NCBI GenBank assembly: GCA_033439795.1
Contig: JAUTDP010000010.1
Location: 310,001 to 374,000, forward strand
Reading direction: 5' to 3'
Length of the DNA: 64,000 bases
Source: Sordaria brevicollis
Lineage: Eukaryota; Ascomycota; Sordariomycetes; Sordariales; Sordariaceae
The notes below the pieces were generated by a model. That model worked only from the letters and a program-made list of their open reading frames with translations. It had not been told where the DNA came from and ran no database searches. A program made the position numbers and the translations under genes. Below are positions 26,111 through 38,162 of this stretch, piece by piece. Within the stretch, counting starts at the first letter, position 1; each line of letters begins with the position of its first letter.

Positions 26111-28638
26111 GAGGGAATTTAATATTCTTAGGGCGGTTAATTTTCCGCCTTATCGGCCGGTTTATCGTCTTTTTTATTTTTACGATTATAATAATCAATG
26201 AATTTATTAATATAATTAGGATTACCGCCGTAGCGGTTAAAATAATCGTAGAAACGATATTTAATTTCCTTATATATAAAATATTTATTCTTTTCGAATA
26301 ATTTATAGGCTTCCTTACGGCTTATATCGAAAGTATATTGGAAATTACTTCGATTACTATTACTAGTATTAATACTATTATTAATAATATTATTAAAATT
26401 TTTATTAAAATTATTAAAACCCTTAACTTTATTAAATAAATTCGTAATAGAAGAAGAAGAGGTATTTTTATCTTTATTTTTATTATTTTTTTTAGCCTTA
26501 TTATTTTAGAAAATACGTTAATTAATTTCAACCGCTTTTTTAGTTATTAAAATATATTAATTAAATATAATATCCTCCTACCCGTATCCCTAAAAGAGGG
26601 CGTTCTAAATATTACCGGGAAATTTCTAATTAAATTCCTATTTCTATAAATTAGGAGGGCGGCCGCATTCCCCGGCCAAACGTACGAATTTATTACAAAA
26701 TTCCTAAAAATCTCCGCTTATTTCGAATTTTAGGTTATTAAATTCGTAAATAACTTTTTCCTTTCGATTATAATCGTAATATTTAATATATAAATAAATA
26801 AATAATTCGTCGGAAATTTTAATACTATAGGGTTTATTAACGAAATAAAATTCGAAATCCTAAGCGGCCTTACTAATAGTATAGTTTTCGATATATATTT
26901 TTTTAACTTCGTTATTAAAAAAGTAATCGGCGTTAAATTTAAATTTATTAAAAATATAACGGTATTAAACGTCGAAAGTAATAATATTTTTATCTTTTTC
27001 GTTATAAAAATAGGGCGGATCCTTTTCTTTAATTAATAAACGTTTATAATTAACGGTAAAGAAATTAATAATAAACGTTTCCTCGCAACGTTTTTTATTA
27101 TTATTATCCTTATTGTAATTAATATAATTATAACGTTTAAAATTCTTAGGGGTTAAGAAAGCGACCTTTTTCTTTCGGAAATTAATATTCTCTTTATAGA
27201 AATTAATATTTTCTTTAATTAAAGTAATAATTACAATATATAAATTAATAACGTCCTTATTTCGAATAGTAACGGCTCCTCCTAATTTTTCTATTTATAT
27301 TTTTATAATTATTAAATTATTATTAATTTTAACGAATTCTTTATCCTTTTTAATTAAATCCCGACGGGCTTTATTTTATTTAATAAAAAAACGAAAGTAA
27401 AAGGGATAATTTTTAATAAAAGAATTATCCTTTTATTCGTATAAAGTACCTTAAACGTTAATACCTTTATAATCCGCGTAACCGTCGTTAAATAGAATAT
27501 TATTCTCGTCGCCGGATAAATCGTTATAGTAATTTTCGTTAAACGGGGTATTATTTTAATTATTATCGGACGGGGTTTTATTTTATTTAATAAAGGCTAA
27601 GCGCAATTCGGTAATTTTATTATAGAATTCGATATTCTTTTCGCGTAATATAGAATTCTCGTAGCGTAAGCGGACGGTATTCTCGAAATCCTTTTTATTA
27701 TCGGAATCGGGATCTTCTCTACGGTTATCTTTAAATTATTTAAATAGGAAATTATTTTCTCTAATCTTTTTCCTAAATTCCTTACGGAGGCTATTATTCT
27801 CGATTTCGGCACCCTTCTAATATTTAAATAAATTAGCGGCGTAATTATATAAAGTCCCTAAATTAATATTTAAATTAATAATAATAATTTAATAACTATA
27901 TTATTAAAATAGAATAACTTCGGCTAAAATAGTACGGATTTTAATTTTTTAAAATAAATTTATATACCCTTTTCGTTTTAAATAGTATAAAATTATTTAA
28001 AGTTTATTAATATTATATTATTTTCGGCTTTATTTTAATACTCTAAATTAATAATCGTTAAAGGTTTAAAAACGAAGGATAAATATCCATTATTCTATTA
28101 AATATAATATTTAGCGATCGTATTTATTTTCGTATATAGGAAATTAATTAAATTATCCGTATTAAACGTATAATAAACATTAGAAATTTAATTAATAATT
28201 TCCTAATTAAAGAATGTATAAACCTCGTTAATATTTTCCGGTATATTATAAACCTTTAAATTAAATTTATTAAGGCCGCGAAATTAAGCGTCTTATTTCT
28301 CTTTAAAAGAGGCGCCGATTATAATAATATTAAGCGAACGACGTTTAAAGGCGTCGTTTTATTAAATAATAATATTAGGAATAATAGGCACCCTAGTGAT
28401 ATTAAATTTAATTTATTCGAGGGTAAATTTATCGGATAAATTCTTCTTTTAAATTTCGTTAATTTAAATACTCTCGGTAATAATTATTTTAAATTGGGCG
28501 GATTTAACCGTAACTTTTTCGTCGGGGGTATACGCTATTATAATTAATTGCGATAATATATTATAATAATTTTTTCAATTGGTAAATAAATTAAAATATT
28601 TAAATACCTCCTTAATATATTAAAATTAATTTTGTAAT
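26111..28638 (-). pseudogene. Element B gag relic
   Basis: 5' internal part of element B between its 5' LTR and the protease region. Open remnants of about 70 codons at 26322-26531 and 27597-27812 are basic and low in complexity. Identified as gag by position and by homology with 15,766-18,258. Confidence 0.62.
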
Positions 28639-28881
28639 TATTACGAACGACGTAGTTACGAGAAATAAATTTAATATATTAATTTTAAATTTATAAAAGA
28701 ATTATAAGATAAAGAAAAAAAGAAGAAACGGGTAAAGGGCGCGCCCCGCGCTAGGGTTTTATACTTGGGCGGGAGCGATACGCTATTACGTACGCTAGTG
28801 CGGTTAACCTTTATTAAGTAACCGCCCAAGTAACAATCGGATTAAGTGCTGTCAAGTGCCCTATCCGCCAGCGCCGTAATA
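28639..28881 (-). repeat. Element B 5' LTR (right)
   Basis: A 243-bp partner of 21637-21879, same length, followed directly by the TTACC duplication. Confidence 0.93.
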
Positions 28882-28886
28882 TTACC

Positions 28887-31800
28887 GGCGAATTCTACGA
28901 AGGGAAATTATTTAATTTAATCGGTTTATATTTAATTAATATATAATTAGAAATATTATTTTATCTTTATATTAATATATTTAATTTAAACGTTCGTTTA
29001 AAGGTAAAAAACGGAGGTTAAAGTACGCTTAATATTTAAGCGCTAATATAAGGAAGATTAAAATCGTAATATAAATTAAATACTTCTATCCGAAAGGATA
29101 GAATTTAAAAGGTTATAAAGGTAATAAATGTAATCGATAAAACGTTCGGCTAATTCTTTTATTAATAGTATAACCGTTAGTATAAAGTACTATATTTTTA
29201 TTAGCCGGTTAATAACGACGTAAATATATTTAAATTTTTAATTAAGGTAGAAATTACTAAGGAGCGGAGTAATATAATCGATGGAAATATAAATTTAGGG
29301 AATTAACGCGACGGGTAGGGTTTTAAAAAGGCCGGTAAAATTACGCTTAAAGAATTTAGTTTTTATATAAAGTAGGTAAATTTTATAAAATATACGTATA
29401 TTATTAGTTATACCCTTTTAATAGAATTCTTAGGATAAAAATTTATAAATAATATTACGATTAAAGTAGCCCGCGCTAAACGAATTATATTAGCGATTAA
29501 TTAATTAAAATTAGAATTTTTTATTATAAAAGTCGATTATTATATAGTTGTATTATTTAATAATATTATTAGGGGTAATTTAATATTTATTAAAGGTTTT
29601 ATAAAGGATTTTACGAATCGAAATTAGCTAATTACGGTTATTTAAATCGTTTAAAGCGGAGATTACTTTTTAAAGGAATACGGAATTTTCGTAATTATTT
29701 AGGATAATATCGTTAATCGATTTATTTTCGTAATTATTTATTAAAGAGAGGGAGTAATAAAAGGTTAGGTTTTTTTTATTGAAATAACCGTTTACGAATT
29801 ATAAGGGTTAGAGAAAGGTACATTAATAGGCGGCGAAGCGTTCGTTTTTAATACCCGCGGGAATATTATTAAACTTTTTATTAAGGGTATTAGGGCGTAA
29901 ATTCTTCGATTTTAGGGTATATTGAATTTAAAAATTAAAATATAATAAGAATTATAATTAGCGTATATACTACTATATAAATTATTTATTAATTATAAAG
30001 GTCTTTAGATTTTTATAATTTATTAAAATATCGAATAATTATTATACTCCTTTAAATTCGGGCTACTACTTTTCTAATATTTTAATAATAATTAAGAGTT
30101 CTTTATTATAAATATTATAATTATATTCCTAAATTATATATTTTATTAAAAAGTAAGCGATTAAATATAATACTCCGTCGTCGCTATATTATAAAAACGT
30201 ACCCTTTATTACCTAATTAAATATATTTATTTCGATTATAATTTTTTTAATCTAATTATAAATTTTTAATACGGGTCCAATCGTAAAGGCCTTCTTCAAT
30301 ATATTAAAAGCGGATTAATAGCGGTCGGATTATAATTATAGTACGTTTTTCTTTATTAATTTATATAATAGGGATATTATTATTAAAAATACTTTAATAA
30401 AACGCCGGTAGAAGTTCGCGAAGCCGAAGAATTATTAGAGCGATTTTTTAAATTAAAGGGGCGCTTAATCGAATACAATTTTAACTTTATTTAAATTTAT
30501 TTCGATACCATTTAATATAATAATTAAATTAAAATATTTCGTACGTTTCGTATAGAATTTATATTTATCGATATTTATATTCAAACCGGCTTTAATTAAG
30601 CGTTTAAAAACGTTATTAATATATCGCTCGTAATCCTTCTCGTTATTAAAATATATAAAAATATTATCGAAATAAATAATCGCGTAAATATTAAAAATAT
30701 TATATAAAATATTATTAATATAATTTTAAAAGGCGCCGGGGGCGTTTTAAAAGTTAAAAGGTATAATTAAAGATTCGAATAGCTTAAACTTTATTATAAA
30801 TACGGTTAATTATTTATAACCTTCTTTAATACGGACTTAATTAAAAATAATAATAATATTTAATTTAATAAAAATTTTAATGTAATAAATAATATCGAAT
30901 ATTTTTTTAATAAATAAGAGCGGGTAATAGGATTTAAAGGTAACGTTATTAATATTTCGGTAATTAATATAAACGCGGACTCTTCCTCCCAGCTTTTTAA
31001 TTAAAAATATAAGAGTAGAGGCTTTTAATTACAATAGCCGGATGAATTTCTTTTTTAAATTATCGTCGATCTATTTTTTAATAACGTTAAATTTTTTTAA
31101 ATTAAAAGTACGGTTATAAAAAGTAAGTAATATAATACTAAATTTAAATTCGAATTTAAAATCGTAAAACCGGTTAAGGGGTAATATATTAACGCTTTCC
31201 TAATAGAAATTACTCGTTTATTATTAATATTATCGAAATAATTTTTATTAAATTTAAACGTCGGTCTTTAAAGGTTTATTTACTTTTTCGTAGAATTTAA
31301 TAATATTTTTAAACGTAATTTTACTAATATTAATATTATTAACGGTAAAATAACGGTTAATAATCTCTTCGCAAATTTAGAAATTAAAGGTATTGCTTAT
31401 AAATATAATTAAAACGGAAATTTTAATTACTTTAATAATTTCCTTACTTCTAATACCGTAAAATATATTAATTTAAATATAATAATTACTACCGAAGAAC
31501 TTTTTATAATAAATTACTTTATTATTTATAATATTTTTAATTATATTAACCGTAAAATTATTATTAATTATATTCGGGGTTAGGGCGCTTTTTTCTTCTA
31601 TTACTTTATTTTCGTCTATTATACGTTAAATATTTTTTATTATATTCGCCCTTATTATATAAATAATTTAAAATTTATATTTCTTAGCGAATTAATTAAA
31701 TATAATTATTAAAAGCTCTTTAATATCGGTTAAATCGAAGGGTCCTTTAAAAATATAGTAAAAGCGGATTAGCGTTTAATAATCGGGGAAAGAAATATAT

Positions 31801-32600
31801 ACTCTTCTAATTAAATAATATAATATAAAGATTATATATAATAGGGGAAGGGGGTAATAATATATTATAATTATTAATATAAAAATTTAACCGCTAATAA
31901 TTTTATTAATAGGGACCGTATTTATTCTATTAGCGACCTTTTATTTAAATTTATTAAAACGTTAATAAACGGTATATTTAACGATTATAGAAATAGAAAT
32001 CCAGTGAACGGCTTCCGATAATAAAGCGGGGGTATCCGGCTTTCCCTTATTAAGGACGTTTAAAACGGAGGGTTTTTAATATATTAATCGCGTTTTAAAA
32101 GAATTCCTAAGAATAATAGCGGAGGGTATACCGTTAAGAATAATAATTAAAAGTATATCGATATTATATTTATATAATAATAATACGTAATATAGGTAGC
32201 GGGGTACTTTTAAAAGAAAATAACTACGTTATTCGTAGGTAGAGCCGAAAATAAGGCAATTATTAGGCTAATTAATATTAAGGGCGTAATAAATTAATTA
32301 CGAATATTTAAGAATAATAAGGTTATTCTTTATAAGGTTATAAATAAAAAAATTAATAAATTTATAATATACGCCGGTATTTATAATTAAACGATTAAAA
32401 TATATAATATTCCCCTTTATTTAATTATTAGCGAGGTATAGGAATTTAGGGAATTGGAATTTAAAAATTAAGAAATTATTACGTAAAATAAAACGACGGT
32501 CAATAAACTTTAGGGTAATATAACCGTTATTAACGAATATAGTATAATATATTTTACGTAATTTATAAGATAAATAGATAGAAAGATTTAATAAATTAGG
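28887..32600 (-). pseudogene. Element D pol relic, 5' part (RT, RNase H, integrase core)
   Basis: Reverse-strand homologue of the element C pol region from about 10,700 to 14,385. RT matches lie around 30,600-31,050 and the integrase core around 29,000-29,500. It is separated from its 3' part by element B. Frames are broken by RIP. Confidence 0.72.
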
Positions 32601-32649
32601 GTATTTATAATAATTATTTATAAAAGATTTATTAATTTTAATAATTTTA

Positions 32650-34912
32650 AATTTAATTATAAGGATATTCTTTAATTATTTTTTTCCTTATTTATATTTA
32701 ATAAATATTAGCCTCTAATTACGATTTAAATAGGAGGTTATATATTTCTTTAACCGTTAATAGAATTATTCTTATTATTTATAATTAAATTTACGAAGCC
32801 GTAAGGGTATATAGGGGTAGGGTAATAAGTAAACTATTATTACGGTATAAAATAATTAGGAGCCGGAATATTAGGAGTAGGAGTATTTATAACGTTAACG
32901 TTATAATAATTATACTAACCGTAACCGTATTAGCCTTAAGCGGGGCGCTATTACTAATTACTATTATTATTATTATTTTTCTCCTTCTCTTTTTTATCTT
33001 TCTTCTCTTTTTTTTCCTTTTCTCTCTTTTTATATAATTTGCGTTTAAATACCTCCTTTTTAAATTAAATACGACCTTTATATTCGGCGGAAAAATAACC
33101 CTTATAATTATAGTAGGTATAAATATTAATCTTTATACGGTATTAGAATACGTTATTATTAATTATACGGGAAATTTAAATATTAAAAGCGGATATAAAA
33201 TCGAAATTTATAATAATATTACCTTCGCTAATAATAAATTCGGGAATAAAGCCGTTCGTATTATTAGAAATAGAATTAGAGCTAGTAATAGGGTTATTAA
33301 TATTAGATTTATAATAGGGGTTGGCGATTTTATCGTACTAATCCTTCTATTCGAATTATTTAACGAAGTCGCGGGTTATTTCGAATTATTCGTTAAATTT
33401 ATTATTTTTAGGTTAAGGGTATTATAGGGCGATAATATTATAAAAGTATTCGGTTAAACGTTAATAAAAGTAATAAATTTTTATATTATTATTAAATTAA
33501 TAATATTCGATAATAATAACGAATTTATCTTCGAAATTAAATTATTTTATTTTACTTATCTTTAAGTCTTCGAATTTATAACGAGCCTAAATTATAATAT
33601 CGACGTTATTATATTTATTAATTATCTATTTAAATAAATCGAAGGTAGTAAATTATTTAATTAATTTATTAAATAGAATTTTAATAAATTCGGGTTCGAT
33701 TACCTTTTAAGGTTTATTATAAAGGGAGTGGGAAATTAAGGAAAATTTAATATCTTCGGTTTTAAAGGCGAAGGGCTTATTTTTAAAAACGAATAAAATA
33801 TTAACGTACTATTAACGAAATTTAATAATTTTCTTAGGAATTTTATTAATATTATCGAAAGCGGGGGAGATAACGATACGTAATACCGATTTATAGCTAT
33901 TACCGCCGTTATTTCCGATTAGGTTATTAATAATTATATTATTAAATTCAAATTCGGAATTATTAAAATTGGAATTATTATTATTATTATTATTAAATAA
34001 GAATACGGACGCGGGGTTAGTAAATTTAAATAAACGTTAACGAAAATTATTAATTATTTTTTAATATTTAATTATTTTACATTTAATTACATTTTAGGAA
34101 TTAATTTTAAAATCGGAATAACGTTTTTAAACGTCGGATAGGTTTTATTAAAGGGTAATTAAACGAATTTAAAGGTTATTAATAATATCGTTATATTAAA
34201 AAGTAGCGTTAACGAAAATTTATTTATAAGCGTTATATTAGGTTTATTACTTAATAGCGGCGTCCGAGAATTAAAGGATATAATTAATTTTAAAAGTCGC
34301 GAAATTAATATTAAAAATCGTATTAATTTAATCCTTATTTTAAATTAAAATACGGAATTAATTAAAATCTTAACGTAATTAATTATTTTCGTCCTCGGAT
34401 TATTAAAAATCTTTCTTAATATTTTAGAATTTAGTAATAATAGAAATAACGTTGGATTATATAAAGCGGACGAATACGTAAACGGCGGTTAGGAATATAG
34501 AATAGTTATTTAAATTAAGAATTTAGGTAATAGAAACCGGGATAATAATAGAATTGTTATTAAACGTATAAATAACGTCGGTAAATTAATTTTAGAATTC
34601 GATATTACGAAGGTCGACGTTTTTAATTTCGGAAAATATAATAGCCGCAACGAGGGTATTAATAATTATAATAGGGATTGGATTGGATATTAATCGTTTA
34701 AATTAATATATTTTAATAAATATAAAGGAAAAGAGAATACGAACAATTGTAATAATAATATTCGTTTTAGTAATTATTTAATTCGAATTAACCGCGGGAC
34801 CGTTATTAGGGCGTTAACCGCTAAGGAAATGAATTTTAATATTAATTAATATAATTAACGATTAATTTTCCTCGAAAATTACGCGTATAGCGTTAAAAAA
34901 GGTATAATAAAT
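32650..34912 (-). pseudogene. Element D gag relic
   Basis: Reverse-strand homologue of the element C gag region, with the Lys/Asn-rich low-complexity block at about 32,960-33,050 and the conserved leader next to the 5' LTR. Confidence 0.6.
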
Positions 34913-35198
34913 TATTAAAGGATAGTATTAATACCGTTAAATATATAATAAAATATATATTATTATACGAAGGAAAGGAAGGGAGAAATATATATAGAGG
35001 ATTAAATATATAGGCACGAGCCTATACACTAGTTTGTATATACCTACGTAATATTGTACGTGATTATAGGTGATTAGATTTGGATTATATTGAGCTATAG
35101 CGTACGTACTATAGTCGGGAATAATCGCTAGGGATTTGGGCACTTATATAGGTGGTCAGTGCGTATACCGGGTATAGTATAGGTATAATCCTGTGACA
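34913..35198 (-). repeat. Element D 5' LTR (right)
   Basis: A 286-bp LTR, among the least RIP-altered family 2 copies. It keeps GTGCGTATACC and an intact TGTGACA end, followed by the AATAA duplication. Confidence 0.93.
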
Positions 35199-35347
35199 AA
35201 TAAATTATATAATTATTATTAATAAATACCTTCGTAAATTTATCGAATGAATAAACGTTTTAAGACCGATAAAAGTTTTATATTATAAAGTAGGTATATA
35301 ACTTCGCTAATAAATTTAATTAAAAATAATTTACGGAAAAGGAAGAA

Positions 35348-36761
35348 TTAAATTTTCCTAATTATAAAGTTTAGATTATTAATAAATAAAATCCGTTTAA
35401 AAAATTCCTTCCGAATAATTTTTAGAATTTTATCCTTAATAGGAGGGTAATATATATAGTAATTATATATAATTAAAATAGCGAAAGGAACCTTCTTATT
35501 ATTTTTAGACGTAAAGATTTCGAATCGGACGGGGTATAAATTAAATTCGATATTTATAATTTCGAAATCGAAAAAATACTTTATACCTAAACGAATATAT
35601 ATATTAGGAAACTCTTTATAAACTTTTAATAAAATTATAATAAGAATATAATAATAGCGAATTAAAGGAAAGGGAAAAGAAAAATAAATATTTACTATAT
35701 ATTCCGCGCCTCTAAATCTTCTAAAAATTATCCACGTAAAAATCCTCAATTTTCGTATTATAATTAAAGCTTTTAATAATAGGTATTTAATAATCGAAAT
35801 ACCGGTAGAGGGCTATTATTATTAAAGGCTAATACGGATATTAATTTTAATTTTTATTATATATTTAAAGGTATTTATTCGATCTATTGCCGACCTTTTT
35901 TTAATTTATATATTTAATAATATATTACTAATACCCGCCTTTTATTCGGCCAATTTAAATAAGAGAGAGGTTAAATTAAATAATTAATACGTAATAAAGA
36001 GGATAAATTTATAGGTCTTAATAATGCTATAAATCGGTAAATATTCGTTTACCCTTTGTATTTATATTTTTATATTTCCCTATTTTAGAAATTGCGAATA
36101 ATATTATAAAATTAGTAAGCTAATTACTATTTAAAATCCTTAGCCCTTTCGGACTTCTTCGAATCCAATTCAACGCGAATATCGTATTATAATTATAAAA
36201 TAGATTTAATAGAATCTTATTTTTAAATTGCTTATATAATTCGGGGATTTAAACGCGAGTAAATTTTAACGCTAATATAATATTTCTTAATTCGATCGAA
36301 CGTAATTATATTAAAAATAAATACTTTAATATCGCTATATTTATTCTTTAAATAATTAAATTCCTAATATTATATAACCTATTATTAAAATTTTAATAAG
36401 AATTAATTAATATAAAAATAAAGAAAAGGTAATAAATTTAGTTACGTTAGTAATAGATTTTCTTAGAATTAAATCCCTTTATTTAATATATATACGCAAT
36501 TCCTCTCCCGTTCGGAGAAAAATCCTTTAAATAATTAAGAAAGTTATAGCATTTTTCGATTTATTCGATTATAAATTAATAACGTTCGTTTCTAAAATTA
36601 GGGTTAAAAAAAGTATAGGAGTAAAAATAAATTTCGTTTAAAAATATAAGGTCGATATCTTTATTAGAAGGAAATTTATAAAGAAGTATATTATCGGCGT
36701 CGAAAAATCGGTCGCCGAATATTTTTAAAGAATCTTCGAATTCTTCCTCTTTTTTAACCAT
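35348..36761 (-). pseudogene. Degraded coding remnant, possibly a DNA transposase
   Basis: Two longer minus-strand open stretches, 36576-36761 (61 codons, acidic start MVKKEEEFEDS) and 35348-35749 (133 codons), lie in a stop-ridden region. The second ends with SKNNKKVPFAILIIYNYYIYYPP, split here by position: SKNNKKVPFAI then LIIYNYYIYYPP. The YNYYIYYPP part would read as a His-rich HNHxHxPP-like motif if Tyr codons came from His by RIP (CAC/CAT to TAT). That pattern recalls the N-terminal zinc-binding region of some MULE-type transposases. This is inference; there is no clear DDE core. Confidence 0.3.
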
Positions 36762-37175
36762 TATTTTATCGATTTATTAAATAATATTGAAATTTACATC
36801 GTTAAAATCGTTAAGCCCGAATAAAATTAAACCTTTATAATTATTCTAATTCTCGGCGAAAAGCCCTAAAGGGATAGTTTCCGATTATATTAAATAATAA
36901 AAATATAATTAACTTTCGAATAAATTTTAAATTAAAAGAAGTAAAAGAGTAAAGCCGTACTTAAATTTCCTATAATAATTAAATAAAAATTTGCAAAACT
37001 TTAAACGAAAGTAAATTCGAAGATAAAGAAGGAATACGGGATATAAAAAGTATATTAAAATTTTAAAGATTATTTTATATAATTTCGGATATTACTTTAT
37101 AAAGCTTTGGAATTTCTTTTATAATACTTCGGACCTTCCTATATAATATTTTAGTTTAAATTCTATAATAATTGT

Positions 37176-37233
37176 GTAAAGGCTATATAAAAACTTTGTA
37201 AAAGCTTTATAAAGGCTTTATAAAGGCTTTATA
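37176..37233. repeat. Short tandem array of 11-bp units
   Basis: About five imperfect copies of AAAGGCTTTAT-like units near the right edge of the AT-rich block. Confidence 0.7.
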
Positions 37234-37539
37234 TTATTATAAACCGGAAATTAGAGCTTATAGTTATATATATATTTAAAGGGCTAAAGATATTTACTTT
37301 TATAGAATATATATAAATTCTTTACGAATATTTTACGGATATTAAAATAATATTTTAAAGGCTCAGCCATTTTATAAAATTAAATTAAATATAGGAATAT
37401 ATATTCCATACCCTTAACTAAATATAAGCGTAATATTATTAATACTTTAATAAAATATTATTTAAATCTTATTAAGATTTTAGTAAGATATTATTATTAT
37501 CGGAAGCCGAAATGTAATACGAGCTTTCTAATATATAAA

Positions 37540-38162
37540 TTGGACTTGGTAATTTATAAATAGACCCTATTATTGCATACATTTATAAAGGTAAATTAGA
37601 TAGATATACCTAGTACTGTATTTCATTATACAGCTTAAGTGGGGGTTAGGGTTTATTATAAGAAAAAACTTCCGAGGGGGGGTCGCCGGACGCCGGAAGC
37701 CGACAAAAGGTTCCCGCCTGCCCACCCCCAAGTACCCCTGACGTGTTCAATTAAACAGACCGCGTTTTAAAGTGGGGCCGAAAGCTAGTGGACAGGGCAA
37801 TGTCATCATGGCTTGGAATCGGCGGCCGTCAAGGTATGATAAGATAAGACTATCGATAAGCTGCCGCCAATCCCACCAGCGATCGCCCTTGGCACAACCC
37901 CATAATAACCCCACATCCGAAAGGACCCATCGAAACTTTTTTGTGTCCCACGACACCGCTCGCCAGACGGAAGCAACGAACAGCACCAGCTCCAGCGACC
38001 ACCGACCCAGGACCAGGCTGACCCGAAACACCATCCTGTCTCCTGTCCATCCATCTGCTGTCGGCGGAATTCCACCTTTCGCAGAGAAATCACTTCTCTC
38101 CCATACCAAGTCGCCAATTGCCTTTTACCATCACTGTTTAATCCCAATCCCACTCACCCACC
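37540..38162. promoter_or_regulatory. Heterochromatin edge and BUD23 upstream region
   Basis: CpA/TpG reappear from about 37,540, and GC content rises sharply at about 37,670-37,700 (GGGGGGTCGCCGGACGCCGG). The remaining 480 bp before the BUD23 start is typical GC-moderate 5' DNA with a favourable start context (CACCCACCATG). No TATA box or recognised binding site was identified. Confidence 0.6.

Larger units (their letters stand above)
21637..28881 (-). mobile_element. Element B: Ty3/Gypsy retrotransposon (family 1), nested in D
   Basis: An uninterrupted 7,245-bp family 1 element on the minus strand. LTRs of 243 bp lie at 21637-21879 and 28639-28881. The target duplication TTACC is at 21632-21636 and 28882-28886. 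It inserted into the integrase C-terminal part of element D; the matching uninterrupted sequence is in element C around 14,380-14,400. B is the better reference copy for family 1 because nothing is inserted in it. RIP has destroyed its frames. Confidence 0.94.
20267..35198 (-). mobile_element. Element D: Ty3/Gypsy retrotransposon (family 2), split by element B
   Basis: A full-length LTR element on the minus strand. LTRs of 286 bp lie at 20267-20552 (3') and 34913-35198 (5'). The target duplication AATAA is at 20262-20266 and 35199-35203. The polypurine tract adjoins the left LTR. Without the nested element B and its duplication, D is 7,682 bp, against 7,684 bp for its sister C. D was in place before B inserted. 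The outer LTR at 34913-35198 retains an intact TG...CA end (TGTCACAGG on the minus strand). Confidence 0.93.
35204..37500. repeat. RIP-degraded repeat relic right of element D
   Basis: 2.3 kb of AT-rich DNA continuing the pre-insertion context of D. It holds minus-strand coding remnants (next entry) and a short tandem array. I find no termini that would define the whole element. Confidence 0.55.
1..37600. other. RIP-mutated AT-rich heterochromatin-like block
   Basis: This block is extremely AT-rich, with stop codons in all frames. CpA and TpG dinucleotides are nearly missing (none in the first 120 bases) while CpG is kept. That is the footprint of repeat-induced point mutation, which converts C to T, preferentially in CpA, in duplicated DNA during the sexual cycle of Neurospora and relatives. 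In Neurospora such blocks normally become H3K9-methylated, cytosine-methylated heterochromatin; that status is inferred here. The block consists of four resolvable LTR retrotransposons plus older relics and has no intact gene. Composition changes to normal coding-like DNA between about 37,500 and 37,680. Confidence 0.93.

Noticed and set aside
34937..35143. 68-codon minus-strand open frame
   Set aside because: Lies entirely within the element D 5' LTR.
3583..35198. Reading A-C and D-B as one large segmental inverted duplication because both are about 14.93 kb
   Set aside because: The internal order and orientation differ (family 2 inside family 1 against family 1 inside family 2), and each unit has its own target duplication.
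1..37600. Interpretation as a centromere or telomere-proximal region
   Set aside because: RIP-rich nested retrotransposons also occur in Neurospora interstitial heterochromatin; nothing in the sequence (no telomere repeats) decides for either.
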